Positions 1-9,086 of a stretch of 64,000 nt of DNA are shown here, in pieces. Origin of the DNA: a bacterium (GTDB lineage Bacteria; Acidobacteriota; Thermoanaerobaculia; Multivoradales; J023); NCBI GenBank assembly GCA_024226315.1, contig JAAELT010000661.1, forward strand, positions 1 to 64,000, given 5' to 3'. Position 1 is the stretch's first letter. Each line of letters begins with the position of its first letter. The notes below the pieces were generated by a model that searched no databases, was not told the DNA's origin, and worked only from the letters and a program-made list of their open reading frames with translations. The translations under genes and the position numbers were made by a program.

Positions 1-1198
1 CCAGCGCCCCGGGCAGATCGCCTTGCGACTTCAGCACGCTGCCGATCAGGCTGTGAGAATCCGACAGATGCTTCTGCCAGACCGTGTTGCTCGGGTCCGA
101 CGCGGCGAGACGCTCAGCGATGCCCAAGGATGCACGGTAGCTCTCCAGCGCCCCGGGCAGATCGCCTTGGGACACCAGCACGCTGCCGATCCTCCCGTGA
201 GAGACCAACAGGGCTCGCTGCCAGACCACGTTGCCCGGGTCCGACGCGGTTGATAAACACTCAGTGATGCCCAAGGATGCACGGTAGCTCTCCAGCGCCC
301 CGGGCAGATCGCCTTGGGACACCAGCACGTCGCCGACTCTTTCGTGAGAGACCGACAGAGCCCGCTGCCATTGTGGGTTGCCCGAGTCCGACGCGGCGAG
401 CCGTTCAGCGATGCCCAAGGATGCACGGTAACTCTCCAGCGCCTCGGGAAGATCGCCTTGGGACACCAGCACGTCACCCAGTTCGATGAACGCCGCAAGC
501 TCTCCGTCCTCGGTATTCGCGGCCGTTCGGGCGGCGCGAAGGGCGTCCGTCAATCTCCCGGCGTCGCGATAAAGCCGGCTCAGTCGGACCCAGTCCCAAG
601 CCTCGCCCGGATCCAACGTGGTGATCTCCTCATAGCGGGAGATGACTTGCGCCGTGGTCAGCTTGCCTCTGGCACGCGCTTCCAATGCCAGCATCGCGTT
701 GTGCCGCCCCTCCGAGGCGCTTTCGATCTCCGCCCGCCTTCGACGCGCTGCATCCCGGGCGGAACGGAGGTCGTCCAACACCGCCAGTGCACCTATCTCG
801 TCGCCCGCGTTGAACCGAGCCAACGCCGCCGCTCCCTCCGGCGTCGCGGCGATGTCTTCTACCGCCGCCCGGAAAATCGCAATCTCCTCGGCGTAGGTAC
901 GATCGCGCGCCGCCAGGGCCTCAACATAAGCTTCTTCCGCGGCGGTGAGTGCCGCTTGTGCTCGCGCATCGCCCGCTCGGATCTGGGCGCGTAGTCCCTC
1001 TATCTCCTTCTGTTTAGCGCGTATCGTTGCATCCGCCGCCCGCTGCATGGCGGCCTGGGTCGCCGATGCCGCGTAGAGCGCCGCCGCTATCTCCGCGCGC
1101 GAGTCCACTGGCGCAAGCCCACCAGCGGGCGATTGACCCAACGCGGGTAGATCAACGCAGAACAACAACGCGAGGACCGACAGGGAGCGTCCTTTCAT
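1..1198 (-). CDS. Secreted TPR-like repeat protein, 3' end outside window
   Basis: The reading frame is open from the ATG at 1198-1196 to the window edge, so about 399 residues are visible and the C-terminus is missing. A GGAG lies 7 nt before the ATG. The first ~22 residues (MKGRSLSVLALLFCVDLPALG) form a signal peptide, so the protein is probably exported. An Ala/Glu/Arg-rich helical stretch follows (about 35-180), then TPR-like helices, then 48-residue repeats of the type GDVLVSQGDLPGALESYRAS followed by LGIAERLAASDPGN and a Trp-containing helix. This repeat type is known from many large bacterial TPR proteins, where TPRs mediate protein-protein contacts. No enzymatic domain is visible. The partner and the role are unknown. 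Confidence 0.85.
   Translation of the reverse strand, partial: MKGRSLSVLALLFCVDLPALGQSPAGGLAPVDSRAEIAAALYAASATQAAMQRAADATIRAKQKEIEGLRAQIRAGDARAQAALTAAEEAYVEALAARDRTYAEEIAIFRAAVEDIAATPEGAAALARFNAGDEIGALAVLDDLRSARDAARRRRAEIESASEGRHNAMLALEARARGKLTTAQVISRYEEITTLDPGEAWDWVRLSRLYRDAGRLTDALRAARTAANTEDGELAAFIELGDVLVSQGDLPEALESYRASLGIAERLAASDSGNPQWQRALSVSHERVGDVLVSQGDLPGALESYRASLGITECLSTASDPGNVVWQRALLVSHGRIGSVLVSQGDLPGALESYRASLGIAERLAASDPSNTVWQKHLSDSHSLIGSVLKSQGDLPGAL
5..500 (-). repeat. Tandem 144/147-bp repeats inside the TPR gene
   Basis: Near-identical units begin at 5, 149, 296 and 440 (plus-strand coordinates), a period of 144 bp with one 147-bp unit. Each encodes 48 (or 49) residues. The nucleotide sequence, not only the protein, is conserved between units, which points to recent duplication or gene conversion. 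The array continues beyond the left edge. Confidence 0.85.
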
Positions 1199-1387
1199 GC
1201 GAGTGCTCCAACCCGCATGTTCTGGAGGTTCATGACTACCTCTTTGGCAGCACGGTGCCGCCGCCGCCCCCTGCGTCAGCTCGGCGATCCGTTCCCCTGG
1301 GTGGGGCGGTGGCTTTTCGCAGGCTATCTCACTAGCGCAGCCACTCAGGGTACTACCGAGCTTAGGCTTTGGGCCCCGAGAATGTCG

Positions 1388-1454
1388 CCACCCGCAAGGG
1401 TGGGCCTATTGTCAAATCACTTTGGGGCCGGAAACGGGGGCAGCAATCCTGCCC
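1388..1454 (+). other. Two hairpins in the 482-bp gap before the secreted protein gene
   Basis: The gap 1199-1680 has no convincing gene. It contains CCACCC-GCAA-GGGTGG (1388-1403, a perfect 6-bp stem with a GNRA-type loop) and GGGCAG-CAATC-CTGCCC (1438-1454). These could be part of a structured 5' leader of the gene at 1681. I could not match them to a known riboswitch by eye. Confidence 0.3.
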
Positions 1455-1596
1455 TCCGGGTCACGCCAATGTGTCCAACTGGCACCGATCGAGCCGCGGA
1501 AGGTCGGCCTGCCTCCGAGCGGGAGAGTACGACGCCGAGGCAGCACCGATTCGGCCGGCACCTTCCGAGGCAGAACAGCGCGTTGGCAGGCGTTTT

Positions 1597-1626
1597 TTGG
1601 TTAAATCTGGGGCGAAAGGGTAGACT
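1597..1626 (+). promoter_or_regulatory. Possible promoter for the gene at 1681
   Basis: TTGGTT (1597-1602) and TAGACT (1621-1626) are separated by 18 bp. They lie in the only AT-rich part of the gap, 55 nt before the start codon, which has AGGAG at 1669-1673. If this is the promoter, the hairpins at 1388-1454 lie upstream of the transcript. Confidence 0.35.
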
Positions 1627-1680
1627 ACTTTTCCCCGATCGACCCACAACCCGCAGCGACCCATCCACAGGAGATGCCCC

Positions 1681-4647
1681 ATGGCGACTGAACCTCACCT
1701 CGACGACCGCAGCAGCGACCACCGGTCGCGAAGATCGACCGCCTTCCTGCTGGCCGCCCTGTTGCTGACGCCGCTCGCGATCGCCACCCCGGCGGCCGCC
1801 GAGGACGGCCGCGAGGTGATCGCCAAAGGCGCCGAGTCCTACGGGCCGGTGACGCCGATCCGGACCATCGCCTTGCGCGACGCGGTCGCCGCTGAAACCT
1901 GGCAGCCGGGCGATCCGACCAAGGAGATCCCTCGCCGTTTCTTCCCGTTGCCGGGGGGTGAGAACCGGGGGCCGGTGGCTGAGGGCTTCCCGGATCTCCT
2001 GGGCGAGCTCCAGCTCATGGACACCGCCGACCGCGCGCCCTCCGTCACGGTGGACGTCAACATGGATGGCCAGGGCTTCACCGGCGTCGCGCCGCCCGAT
2101 ACCGTGGGCGACGTCGGCCCCGACCATTACGTCCAGGCGATCAACGCCTCGCGCATCGCCGTTTACGACAAGACCGGCAGCATGGAGCCGGGTTTCCCGA
2201 TCAACCTGGATTCGCTGGCTCCCGGGGCGCCGTGCACCAGCGGCTCGGGCGATCCGATCGTGCTCTACGACTGGCTGGCCGACCGCTGGTTCCTGCAGGA
2301 GTTCACCGGCGGCGGCGTGCTGTGCATCTACGTCTCGACCACCGCCGATCCAACCGGCACCTACGACTTCTACTCCTTCACGCCGCCGAGCTTCCCCGAC
2401 TACCCGCACTACGGCGTGTGGCCGGACGCGTACTACGCCGCCACCAACGAGGCCGGCGGCGGCGGCAACCAGACCACCTACGCCTTCGACCGCGTGGCGA
2501 TGCTGGCCGGCGGTCCGGCCACCATGCAGCGCCTGACGGTGGTGCCGCCGCTCTCCGGCTACGGTTTCCAGACCGTGACCCCGGCGGACCACGACGGCGA
2601 CACGGCGCCGCCGGTGGGCGCTCCCGGGATCTTCATGCGCCACAACGACGACGAGGCGCACAGCGGCTCGCCTCTGCCGGCGACCGACACCCTCGAGATG
2701 TGGGAGATGGACGTGGACTTCGTCACCCCGGCGAACACCACGGTGACGGCACTGCCATCGATCACGATCAGCGACTTCAACTCGTGGATGATCAACTACT
2801 CGACGTTTTTCACCACTTCCCAGCCGGATTCGGGGACGCTACTGGATGCCATTCGCGAAGTGATCCTGCAGCGCCTCGTCTACCGCAACTTCGGCACTCA
2901 CGAGACACTCCTGGGCGTGTTCGCGGCCAACCGCGACCCGGCGACCTCGGGCAGCGTGGTGGAGCAGGGCAACCGCTGGTTCGAGCTGCGCCGTCCGATC
3001 GGCGCCCACGGACCGGGGGCCTGGACGCTGCACCAGGAGGGCACGTTCGGCGGCGATACCAACTCGTCGGACGCCAACTTCTTCATGGGCAGCGTGGCGA
3101 TGGACGGCGCCGGCAGCATCGCCCTGGGCTACAGCAAGACCGACGTCGGCGGCTCGCCGGTGTTCCCGAGCGTCGGGATCACCGGACGGCTGGAGAGCGA
3201 CCCGGCCGGCACCATGGGACCCGAGAACGACATCGTGCTCGGCGGCGGGGCGTCGAGCAGCGGCCGCTGGGGGGACTATGCCAACATGAGCATCGACCCG
3301 GCGGACGACTGCACCTTCTGGTTCACCCAGGAGTACATTCCCGTCAGCGGCACCTGGGGCACGCGCATCGCCTCGTTCGTGTTCGACGAGTGCTTGTTCG
3401 GCTTCGTCCTGTCGCCGACGCCGTCGACCCTCGACGTCTGCGCCCCCACCGATCCCGATCCGACGGTGGACATCGACGTCACCGCGGTGGGCGGCTGGAG
3501 CTTCAGCGTCGACCTGTCCGCGTCGAGTGAGCCTCCGAGCACCACCGGGAGCTTCTCTCCCGACAACATGACGCCGGACTTCACTAGCACCTACACCCTC
3601 CTCGGAACGGGCAGCTCGACCACCGGCACCTATTCGATCGGCATCAACGGCACCGGCGCCGACGTGCCGGCCACCGAGCGCAGCACGTCGGTGGTCCTCA
3701 ACCTGGCGGTGGCCGTTCCCGCCGCGCCGACCCTCGCCACCCCGGCGGACGCCGCCACCGGTGAGGGCCTGACGCCGACCCTGACCTGGATGGCGGCCAG
3801 CGACGCCACGTCCTACGATCTCGAGGTCGCCACCGACGCCGGTTTCGGTAACGTCGTCTACTCGGTGACCGGCTTGAGCGGTCTCAGCCACACCGTCGCC
3901 ACGCCGCTCGCCTACGACACCGAGTACTTCTGGCGGGTGACGGCGGACAACGTCTGCGGCACCACCGCCGGTTCTGCTTTCAGCTTCACCACCGAGGTCT
4001 CTCCCGGAGCCTGCCCGCCCGGCTTCACCACCGTGGTCCACTTCGAGGACGATTTCGAATCCGGAGCGGTCGGCTGGACGAGCAGCGGCACCGGCGACAC
4101 CTGGGCGCTCGACGGCAGCAACGTCACCAGCGGCGCCAACGCCTACCACGCCGACGATCCGGTCACCCTGAGCGACCAGCGGCTGGTCTCGCCGGCCGTC
4201 GTTCTGCCCTCTCCGGCGACCTCGCTCACCCTGCAGTTCCAGAACCTCCAGGCCTTCGAGACTCCCAACACCGACGGTCGCTGCTGGGACGCCGGGATCC
4301 TGGAAATCACCACCGACGGCGGGGCCAACTGGAGCCAGGTGCCGGGCAGCGCGATGTTGACGGACCTTTACGACGACATCCTGTGGAACGACACTCCGGG
4401 CAACAACCCGATCAGCAACGACTACGGCGCTACCGACGCCTGGTGCGACCCCTCGCAGCCGTTCACACTGTCAGTGGTGGATCTCGCCTCCTGGGTCGGA
4501 CAGACCGTCCAGTTCCGGTGGCGCCTGGGCTCGGATTCGGCCTCGGGAGGCGACGGCTGGACTCTCGACGACGTGGTCGTCCAGTCGTGCGACTCGGGCC
4601 TCATCTTTACCGATGGCTTCGAGTCCGGCGACACCACCGCCTGGTAG
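1681..4647 (+). CDS. Large secreted protein with FnIII-like domain and C-terminal GFESGD tail
   Basis: The protein has 988 residues. AGGAG lies 7 nt before the ATG. A charged N-terminus precedes a hydrophobic segment and an Ala-rich cleavage site (about residues 20-40), so it is exported. Residues ~120-580 form an uncharacterised, probably beta-rich domain. About 690-780 resembles a fibronectin type III domain (LTPTLTWMAASDATSYDLEV and later YFWRVTADN). About 785-970 resembles a MAM/immune-inhibitor-type beta-sandwich (FEDDFESGAVGWTS, then CWDAGILEITTDGGANWSQV). The protein ends in IFTDGFESGDTTAW, a short tail with the look of a conserved C-terminal sorting or processing signal. No catalytic motif is visible. 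It is probably a surface or secreted carbohydrate/protein-binding factor; function unknown. Confidence 0.85.
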   Translation: MATEPHLDDRSSDHRSRRSTAFLLAALLLTPLAIATPAAAEDGREVIAKGAESYGPVTPIRTIALRDAVAAETWQPGDPTKEIPRRFFPLPGGENRGPVAEGFPDLLGELQLMDTADRAPSVTVDVNMDGQGFTGVAPPDTVGDVGPDHYVQAINASRIAVYDKTGSMEPGFPINLDSLAPGAPCTSGSGDPIVLYDWLADRWFLQEFTGGGVLCIYVSTTADPTGTYDFYSFTPPSFPDYPHYGVWPDAYYAATNEAGGGGNQTTYAFDRVAMLAGGPATMQRLTVVPPLSGYGFQTVTPADHDGDTAPPVGAPGIFMRHNDDEAHSGSPLPATDTLEMWEMDVDFVTPANTTVTALPSITISDFNSWMINYSTFFTTSQPDSGTLLDAIREVILQRLVYRNFGTHETLLGVFAANRDPATSGSVVEQGNRWFELRRPIGAHGPGAWTLHQEGTFGGDTNSSDANFFMGSVAMDGAGSIALGYSKTDVGGSPVFPSVGITGRLESDPAGTMGPENDIVLGGGASSSGRWGDYANMSIDPADDCTFWFTQEYIPVSGTWGTRIASFVFDECLFGFVLSPTPSTLDVCAPTDPDPTVDIDVTAVGGWSFSVDLSASSEPPSTTGSFSPDNMTPDFTSTYTLLGTGSSTTGTYSIGINGTGADVPATERSTSVVLNLAVAVPAAPTLATPADAATGEGLTPTLTWMAASDATSYDLEVATDAGFGNVVYSVTGLSGLSHTVATPLAYDTEYFWRVTADNVCGTTAGSAFSFTTEVSPGACPPGFTTVVHFEDDFESGAVGWTSSGTGDTWALDGSNVTSGANAYHADDPVTLSDQRLVSPAVVLPSPATSLTLQFQNLQAFETPNTDGRCWDAGILEITTDGGANWSQVPGSAMLTDLYDDILWNDTPGNNPISNDYGATDAWCDPSQPFTLSVVDLASWVGQTVQFRWRLGSDSASGGDGWTLDDVVVQSCDSGLIFTDGFESGDTTAW

Positions 4648-4672
4648 CTCGAGCCGACCGGTGCTTCATTTG

Positions 4673-4726
4673 CGCCCCTCAGGGGCGACGTCAGTCAGCC
4701 GCCCACGCCTCTTCGGCGTCGGGCGG
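4673..4726 (+). terminator. Two GC-rich hairpins after the secreted protein gene
   Basis: CGCCCC-TCA-GGGGCG (4673-4687) is followed by an 11-bp stem with one bulged C (CCGCCCACGCC, loop TCTTC, GGCGTCGGGCGG; 4699-4726). There is no T tract, so termination is inferred from position and stability. The second stem ends 2 nt before an ATG at 4729, which argues against that ATG as the start of the next gene. Confidence 0.5.
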
Positions 4727-4729
4727 CGA

Positions 4730-4745
4730 TGGCACGCTGTTTGCT
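4730..4745 (+). promoter_or_regulatory. Sigma-54-like promoter match before the M48 gene
   Basis: TGGCAC-GCTGT-TTGCT has GG at 4731-4732 and GC at 4743-4744 with exactly 10 bp between them, matching the -24/-12 consensus. The predicted transcription start is near 4755, only a few nt before the preferred ATG at 4759. A chance match is possible. Confidence 0.35.
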
Positions 4746-4758
4746 GACCCAGGGGATC

Positions 4759-5562
4759 ATGATCGGGACGAAGAAGTCCGCCGATTGGCCGAGCCTGCCC
4801 AGGTGGCCGGTGGCGGTGATCGCTGTCGCGATCACGGTCCTCGGCTCGTCGCCGGCCCTGGCCTCCCTGGTCTCGGAGTATGAGGTCGAGCGCCAGGCGG
4901 AACGGGCCTTCGCGCAGATGCGGGCGCGCATCCCGATCTCCCGCGACGTCGCGGCGAGGGACTACGTGGATTGCGTCGCGCGGTCGATCATCGCGCGGCT
5001 CGACGAGCGGTATAGCGACATGGATTGGGAGATCGAGCTGTTCGACCACGAAGCGGCCAACGCCTTCGCCATGCCCGGCGGCAAGATCGGGGTCTTCACC
5101 GGCATCTTCAGCGTCGCCGACGATCAGGACGCGCTCGCCGCGGTGCTCGGGCACGAGGTGGCGCACGTGGTCTCCCAACACGCCCTGAAGCGGGCCCGCA
5201 AGCAGGTGCGCAACCAGCTCCTGGTGGTGGCTGCCTCGGGCGCGCTGGGGGGCGACCGCGGGACCACCAACATGCTCGGCCTGGGCGCCCAGATCGGCCT
5301 CGGTCTTCCCTACGGCCGCAAGCAGGAAGCCCAGGCGGACTCCGCCGGACTGGTGCTGATGGCCGGTGCCGGCTTCGATCCGAGAGCCAGCATCTCGCTG
5401 TGGAAGAACATGTCGAAGAAGAACCCGGCCGCGCCTCCTGCGCTGCTCTCCAGCCACCCCTCCTCCGACAAACGGCTCGACGCTCTCATCAGCGAGCTGA
5501 CGCGATCTCTGATCCTCTTCAACCAGGCCCACGAGCACGGCCGGATCCCACGGTGCCAGTGA
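4759..5562 (+). CDS. M48 family zinc metalloprotease, exported
   Basis: This is a 267-residue peptidase M48 homologue of the periplasmic LoiP/BepA type without TPRs. Residues ~10-35 are a signal peptide or single anchor ending in SSPALAS. The zinc site is HEVAH, about residue 132, and a downstream Glu in QEAQADSAGL supplies the third ligand. Such proteases degrade misfolded envelope proteins. An in-frame ATG at 4729 exists, but it lies immediately behind a strong hairpin and inside a sigma-54-like motif. The ATG at 4759 has AGGGG 3 nt upstream and gives a normal signal peptide, so I prefer it. The stop codon directly abuts the stop of the convergent MATE gene. Confidence 0.88.
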   Translation: MIGTKKSADWPSLPRWPVAVIAVAITVLGSSPALASLVSEYEVERQAERAFAQMRARIPISRDVAARDYVDCVARSIIARLDERYSDMDWEIELFDHEAANAFAMPGGKIGVFTGIFSVADDQDALAAVLGHEVAHVVSQHALKRARKQVRNQLLVVAASGALGGDRGTTNMLGLGAQIGLGLPYGRKQEAQADSAGLVLMAGAGFDPRASISLWKNMSKKNPAAPPALLSSHPSSDKRLDALISELTRSLILFNQAHEHGRIPRCQ

Positions 5563-6987
5563 TCAGACCCGTTTGCCTTTCCACTTCCCGCGCCGAAACA
5601 TCGCGATCATGACGATCGCCAAGAGCGACTCGGAGATCAGCAGGGCCAGGAACACCCCGAGAGGCCCGATGCCCAGAGTTACCGCCAGCACGTAGGCCAG
5701 TGGGATCTGGCCGAGCCACATCGAACCGGCGTTGACCACGGCGGGGGTAACGGTGTCGCCGGCACCGGAGAAGGACTGGCCGATGACGTTGCCGTAGCCG
5801 TAGAGCATGTAGCCGGCGCTGACCCAGATCAAGCATTGCTTGCCGAGCTCGATCACTTCCGGATCCTGGCTGAACAGGCGCATCAGTGGCTCGGCAAAGA
5901 CCATGAATGAGACCCCGATCGCTCCCTGAGAGAGCATGTTGTAGTAGCCGACCCGCCAGGCGGTACGTTCGGCGCGTCGGCCACGGCCCGCGCCGAGATT
6001 CTGGCCCACCAACGCCGCCGATGCGTTGCTCAATCCCCACGATGGGGCCTCCGCGAGCAGGAAGAGACGGGTGCAGATGGTGAATGCGGCGAGCGCGGAG
6101 CTGCCGAAGATGGCCACGATGCGAAACAACAGCAGATAACTGGCGCTGCCGAGCACGTTGTTGAGGCTCGCGGGCAGGCCGATCCGCATCAGGCCGCCGA
6201 GAATCGCGAAATCCGGAGCCAGGTCGCCGGCGCGGATCCGCAACCGACTGTGGCCGCTCGCCAGGATCCAGATCTGGTAGCACCCCGCGATCCCCCAACC
6301 GATGACGCTCGCCAGGGCGGCACCGGTCAGCCCGAGCTCGGGAAACGGACCCCAGCCGAAGATCAGCAGGGGGTCCAGCACTATGTTGAGACCGTTGGCG
6401 AGCCACAGCGAGCGCAGCGCGAGGTTGGCGTCGCCGGCGCCACGCAACGCGCAGTTTCCGATCAGCACGAAGAACAGGGTGATTGCCCCTCCCAGAGTAA
6501 TTTCGGTGTAGATGGTGCCGGTATCGCGCACGCCGGCCGAAGCCCCCATCCAGGCCAGGATGCGCCAGGCGTTCACCCACCCGGCGAAGCCGACGACGAT
6601 CGCCACTGTCGAGCCGAGCACCAGTGCCTGAGCCGCCGCCTTCGCCGCCGCCGCCGGGCGCTTCTCGCCGATCCTCCGGGCGACCGTGGCCGTGGTGGCC
6701 TCGCCGAGGCCGTGCGCAAGGGTCAGGACGAGAGCGAAGACGACGGCCGTGAGGCCGACCACGGCCATGGCCTCCGCGCCCAGCCGTGCCACGAACAGAC
6801 TGTCGACCAGCATGAAGACGGACTGCATCACCATCTCCAGAACCATGGGGATGGCCAGCAGGAAAATCGGTCGCGAAATCGGCCCGTGTGTGTAATCGGT
6901 CTCGGCGCCCTGAAACGCGTTGCGCAGCCCTTGCCACAGACGCGACAGGAGGGATTCTCGGGGGGCGGGGGAGTCGTGCCGGGACAT
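5563..6987 (-). CDS. MATE family efflux transporter
   Basis: The 474-residue protein has about 12 hydrophobic segments arranged as two related halves, the usual size for the MATE family of Na+ or H+ coupled drug/metabolite exporters. The first half carries the typical IPMVLEMVMQSVFMLVDSLF segment, and the second repeats the pattern (FRIVAIFGSSALAAFTICTR). It is an inner-membrane protein; the substrate cannot be read from sequence. The start at 6987 follows the family length. No clear Shine-Dalgarno is visible in the 63-bp divergent gap shared with the histidine kinase at 7051. Confidence 0.93.
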   Translation of the reverse strand: MSRHDSPAPRESLLSRLWQGLRNAFQGAETDYTHGPISRPIFLLAIPMVLEMVMQSVFMLVDSLFVARLGAEAMAVVGLTAVVFALVLTLAHGLGEATTATVARRIGEKRPAAAAKAAAQALVLGSTVAIVVGFAGWVNAWRILAWMGASAGVRDTGTIYTEITLGGAITLFFVLIGNCALRGAGDANLALRSLWLANGLNIVLDPLLIFGWGPFPELGLTGAALASVIGWGIAGCYQIWILASGHSRLRIRAGDLAPDFAILGGLMRIGLPASLNNVLGSASYLLLFRIVAIFGSSALAAFTICTRLFLLAEAPSWGLSNASAALVGQNLGAGRGRRAERTAWRVGYYNMLSQGAIGVSFMVFAEPLMRLFSQDPEVIELGKQCLIWVSAGYMLYGYGNVIGQSFSGAGDTVTPAVVNAGSMWLGQIPLAYVLAVTLGIGPLGVFLALLISESLLAIVMIAMFRRGKWKGKRV

Positions 6988-7050
6988 CGGGTTCGAAGCT
7001 GAGATTCAATGGGCACGAACAGCGGAACGGGAACGTCCAGGGGAGCATAC

Positions 7051-9048
7051 ATGGTAACCTTGGCGCTCCGTCAGCATCCGCAGATTGAACCATCTATCGA
7101 GCAGGTCGGCTCTCCGGACACCAGCAGTGGGGGGTGGGGTATCGGACTCGGACTCAGCGCCCGCGTCAACCTTCTGATCTATACGTTGATCGCGGCGATG
7201 CTCCTGGTCTACGTGCCGGCTGCGCGGTCCTACATGCAGCTGCGTCAGACCTTCAGGGAGGCGTTGCTCGATCTCAATCAACAGCTCCTACTGCGGGAGT
7301 TCGAGACAAGAGCCCTCTCGCAAACCGCCGAGCTTTTTGACGTCGTGGTTTTCGGGGAGCCTCAACAGGAGCTTCAGGCGGCAGAACAGACTGCTCAGGC
7401 GATGGTTGCCGAGCTCACCTCCTCAGAGGGCGGATCGGTGCGGTTCGAAGATGTCAGCGAGGAGTACTTTCGGCTGCAGCAGGTAGAGCGCAAAGCCCTG
7501 CAGCTGGCCCGCGGCGGCTGGGTTGACGAGGCGTTTCGCGTGCTGCGCGATGAGATGGTGCCGACCCGCGACGCAGGCCTGTTGCAGAGCAATGACGAGG
7601 TCCTATCTCAGGAGAGACTGGTTTTCGAGGACCGCATGCTCGGCCTCTCTGCCCCCTTGCCACTGGTCCCCTTTGTCGAGATCGAGTCGAGCGCCAGCCG
7701 TCTGCGGGCTGATGCAGCCGAGGCGCTGGCGGCGGCGACGTTTCTTCAACACCTCCAGCGCCTGATCGCCGAGTACGAAGACTTCGCTTTCCTGGACGGT
7801 GCGTGGCACAAGCTCTATCTCGCGGAAGGCAAGACCGAGAAGACCTTCGAGCAGTGGCAGATCGAAGTTGCGGCGGCCGCGCCCGAACCTTCGATACCGA
7901 GCGAGGACGTTCGCAGAATCGGTGGCCTCTACCTGAAGCTGAATCGAACGGGCAAGAAGCTCGTCGATGTCAGCGAGAGCGACTCGCGGGAGCAGCTCGA
8001 TGCTTTCTACCGAGAAGAGTTCGAGCCGCTGACAGATAGCGAGCTCAGGCCGTTGCTCGATTCGATGACCCGAGCCTACGAAGATCACCTGGCCTCCAGC
8101 ACACGGTCGGTGTGGCGGCGGATCGATCTCGCCGGCTACAGCATGGCGGTCTTCGGCCTGATCCTGTTGGCACTGGCGTCGATCAGCCCGTGGCTGATGT
8201 CGCGCTGGATCGTGCAGCCGATCGGCGCCCTGACCCTGGCGACGCGCCGCCTCGGTACCGGTGACCTTTCCGAGCAGGTAACCGTCCAGAGAACAGACGA
8301 GCTCGGTGAGCTGGCGCAGTGCTTCAATCAGATGGTGGTGGATCTAAAAGAGGCCCAGAACCAGCTCGGCCGACGGGAGCGGCTGGTGGTGATGGGGCAA
8401 TTGGCGGGCAGCGTCGCTCACGAGATTCGAAATCCTCTCGGGGTGATGAAGAACTCGATCTACTTCCTGCGACTGACCCAGAAACTAAGGGACGAGAAGG
8501 CGATGCAGCACCTCGGGTTGATCGAGGACGAGATCAACCGGGCCAATCGGATCATCACTGAGTTGCTCGACTATGCCAGGGATCCGACATCCCAGGTCGG
8601 CATCTTCGTCCTCCAGGATGCCTTCTACAAAGCTCTTGCGGAGGTCGAGGTGCCGGACTCGGTGCGCATCGAGCACGATCTGGAGGAGGAGCCGTTCGAG
8701 ATGACTGGTGACAGTGGTCAGATCGAGCGGGTGCTCTCGAACTTCCTGCGCAACGCGGTGCAGGCGATGCCGGACGGCGGTGCGTTGCGCTTGGAGTGCC
8801 ACCGCCGGGGCGATGACGTCGTGGCCGCGGTCACTGATACCGGCGTCGGCATCGCCGAGGACGTGGTCGACAGGATCTTCGAACCGCTCTACACCGGCAA
8901 GGCCAAGGGAATCGGCCTCGGCCTGCCTCTTTCTCTGAGATACGCGCAGCTCAACAGCGGCAGGATCGAGGTCGACAGCGTCCTCGGAGAGGGCTCGACT
9001 TTCAGGCTTGTGCTGCCGGCGCCCCGGAACGATGCCGATCCGGGATGA
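7051..9048 (+). CDS. Membrane sensor histidine kinase with large extracytoplasmic domain
   Basis: The protein has 665 residues from ATG 7051, chosen because AGGGGAG lies 5 nt upstream; an ATG at 7009 lacks such a site. TM1 is at about 39-57, followed by a ~300-residue helical, Glu-rich sensor region with no recognised fold, TM2 (about 358-382), a HAMP linker, a HisKA domain with phospho-acceptor His near 457 (AGSVAHEIRNPLGVMKNSI), and a HATPase domain (N box NFLRNAVQAMPDGG; G boxes DTGVGIAED and GIGLGLPLSLRY). It should autophosphorylate in response to an envelope signal and pass phosphate to a separate regulator. No response regulator is adjacent on this strand; the REC operon at 13.4 kb is the nearest candidate partner. 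Confidence 0.92.
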   Translation: MVTLALRQHPQIEPSIEQVGSPDTSSGGWGIGLGLSARVNLLIYTLIAAMLLVYVPAARSYMQLRQTFREALLDLNQQLLLREFETRALSQTAELFDVVVFGEPQQELQAAEQTAQAMVAELTSSEGGSVRFEDVSEEYFRLQQVERKALQLARGGWVDEAFRVLRDEMVPTRDAGLLQSNDEVLSQERLVFEDRMLGLSAPLPLVPFVEIESSASRLRADAAEALAAATFLQHLQRLIAEYEDFAFLDGAWHKLYLAEGKTEKTFEQWQIEVAAAAPEPSIPSEDVRRIGGLYLKLNRTGKKLVDVSESDSREQLDAFYREEFEPLTDSELRPLLDSMTRAYEDHLASSTRSVWRRIDLAGYSMAVFGLILLALASISPWLMSRWIVQPIGALTLATRRLGTGDLSEQVTVQRTDELGELAQCFNQMVVDLKEAQNQLGRRERLVVMGQLAGSVAHEIRNPLGVMKNSIYFLRLTQKLRDEKAMQHLGLIEDEINRANRIITELLDYARDPTSQVGIFVLQDAFYKALAEVEVPDSVRIEHDLEEEPFEMTGDSGQIERVLSNFLRNAVQAMPDGGALRLECHRRGDDVVAAVTDTGVGIAEDVVDRIFEPLYTGKAKGIGLGLPLSLRYAQLNSGRIEVDSVLGEGSTFRLVLPAPRNDADPG

Positions 9049-9086
9049 CCGATTGGCCGCGTTTGCGGAGATTCCCGGACCGCTGC

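Noticed and set aside
5..500. Possible CRISPR array from regular repeats
   Set aside because: The units are 144-147 bp, lack spacers and lie in a continuous reading frame; they are TPR-like coding repeats.
1388..1560. Glycine or c-di-GMP riboswitch
   Set aside because: A GGGAGAG and a GAGGCAG element are present, but the conserved cores and order of both riboswitches are missing.
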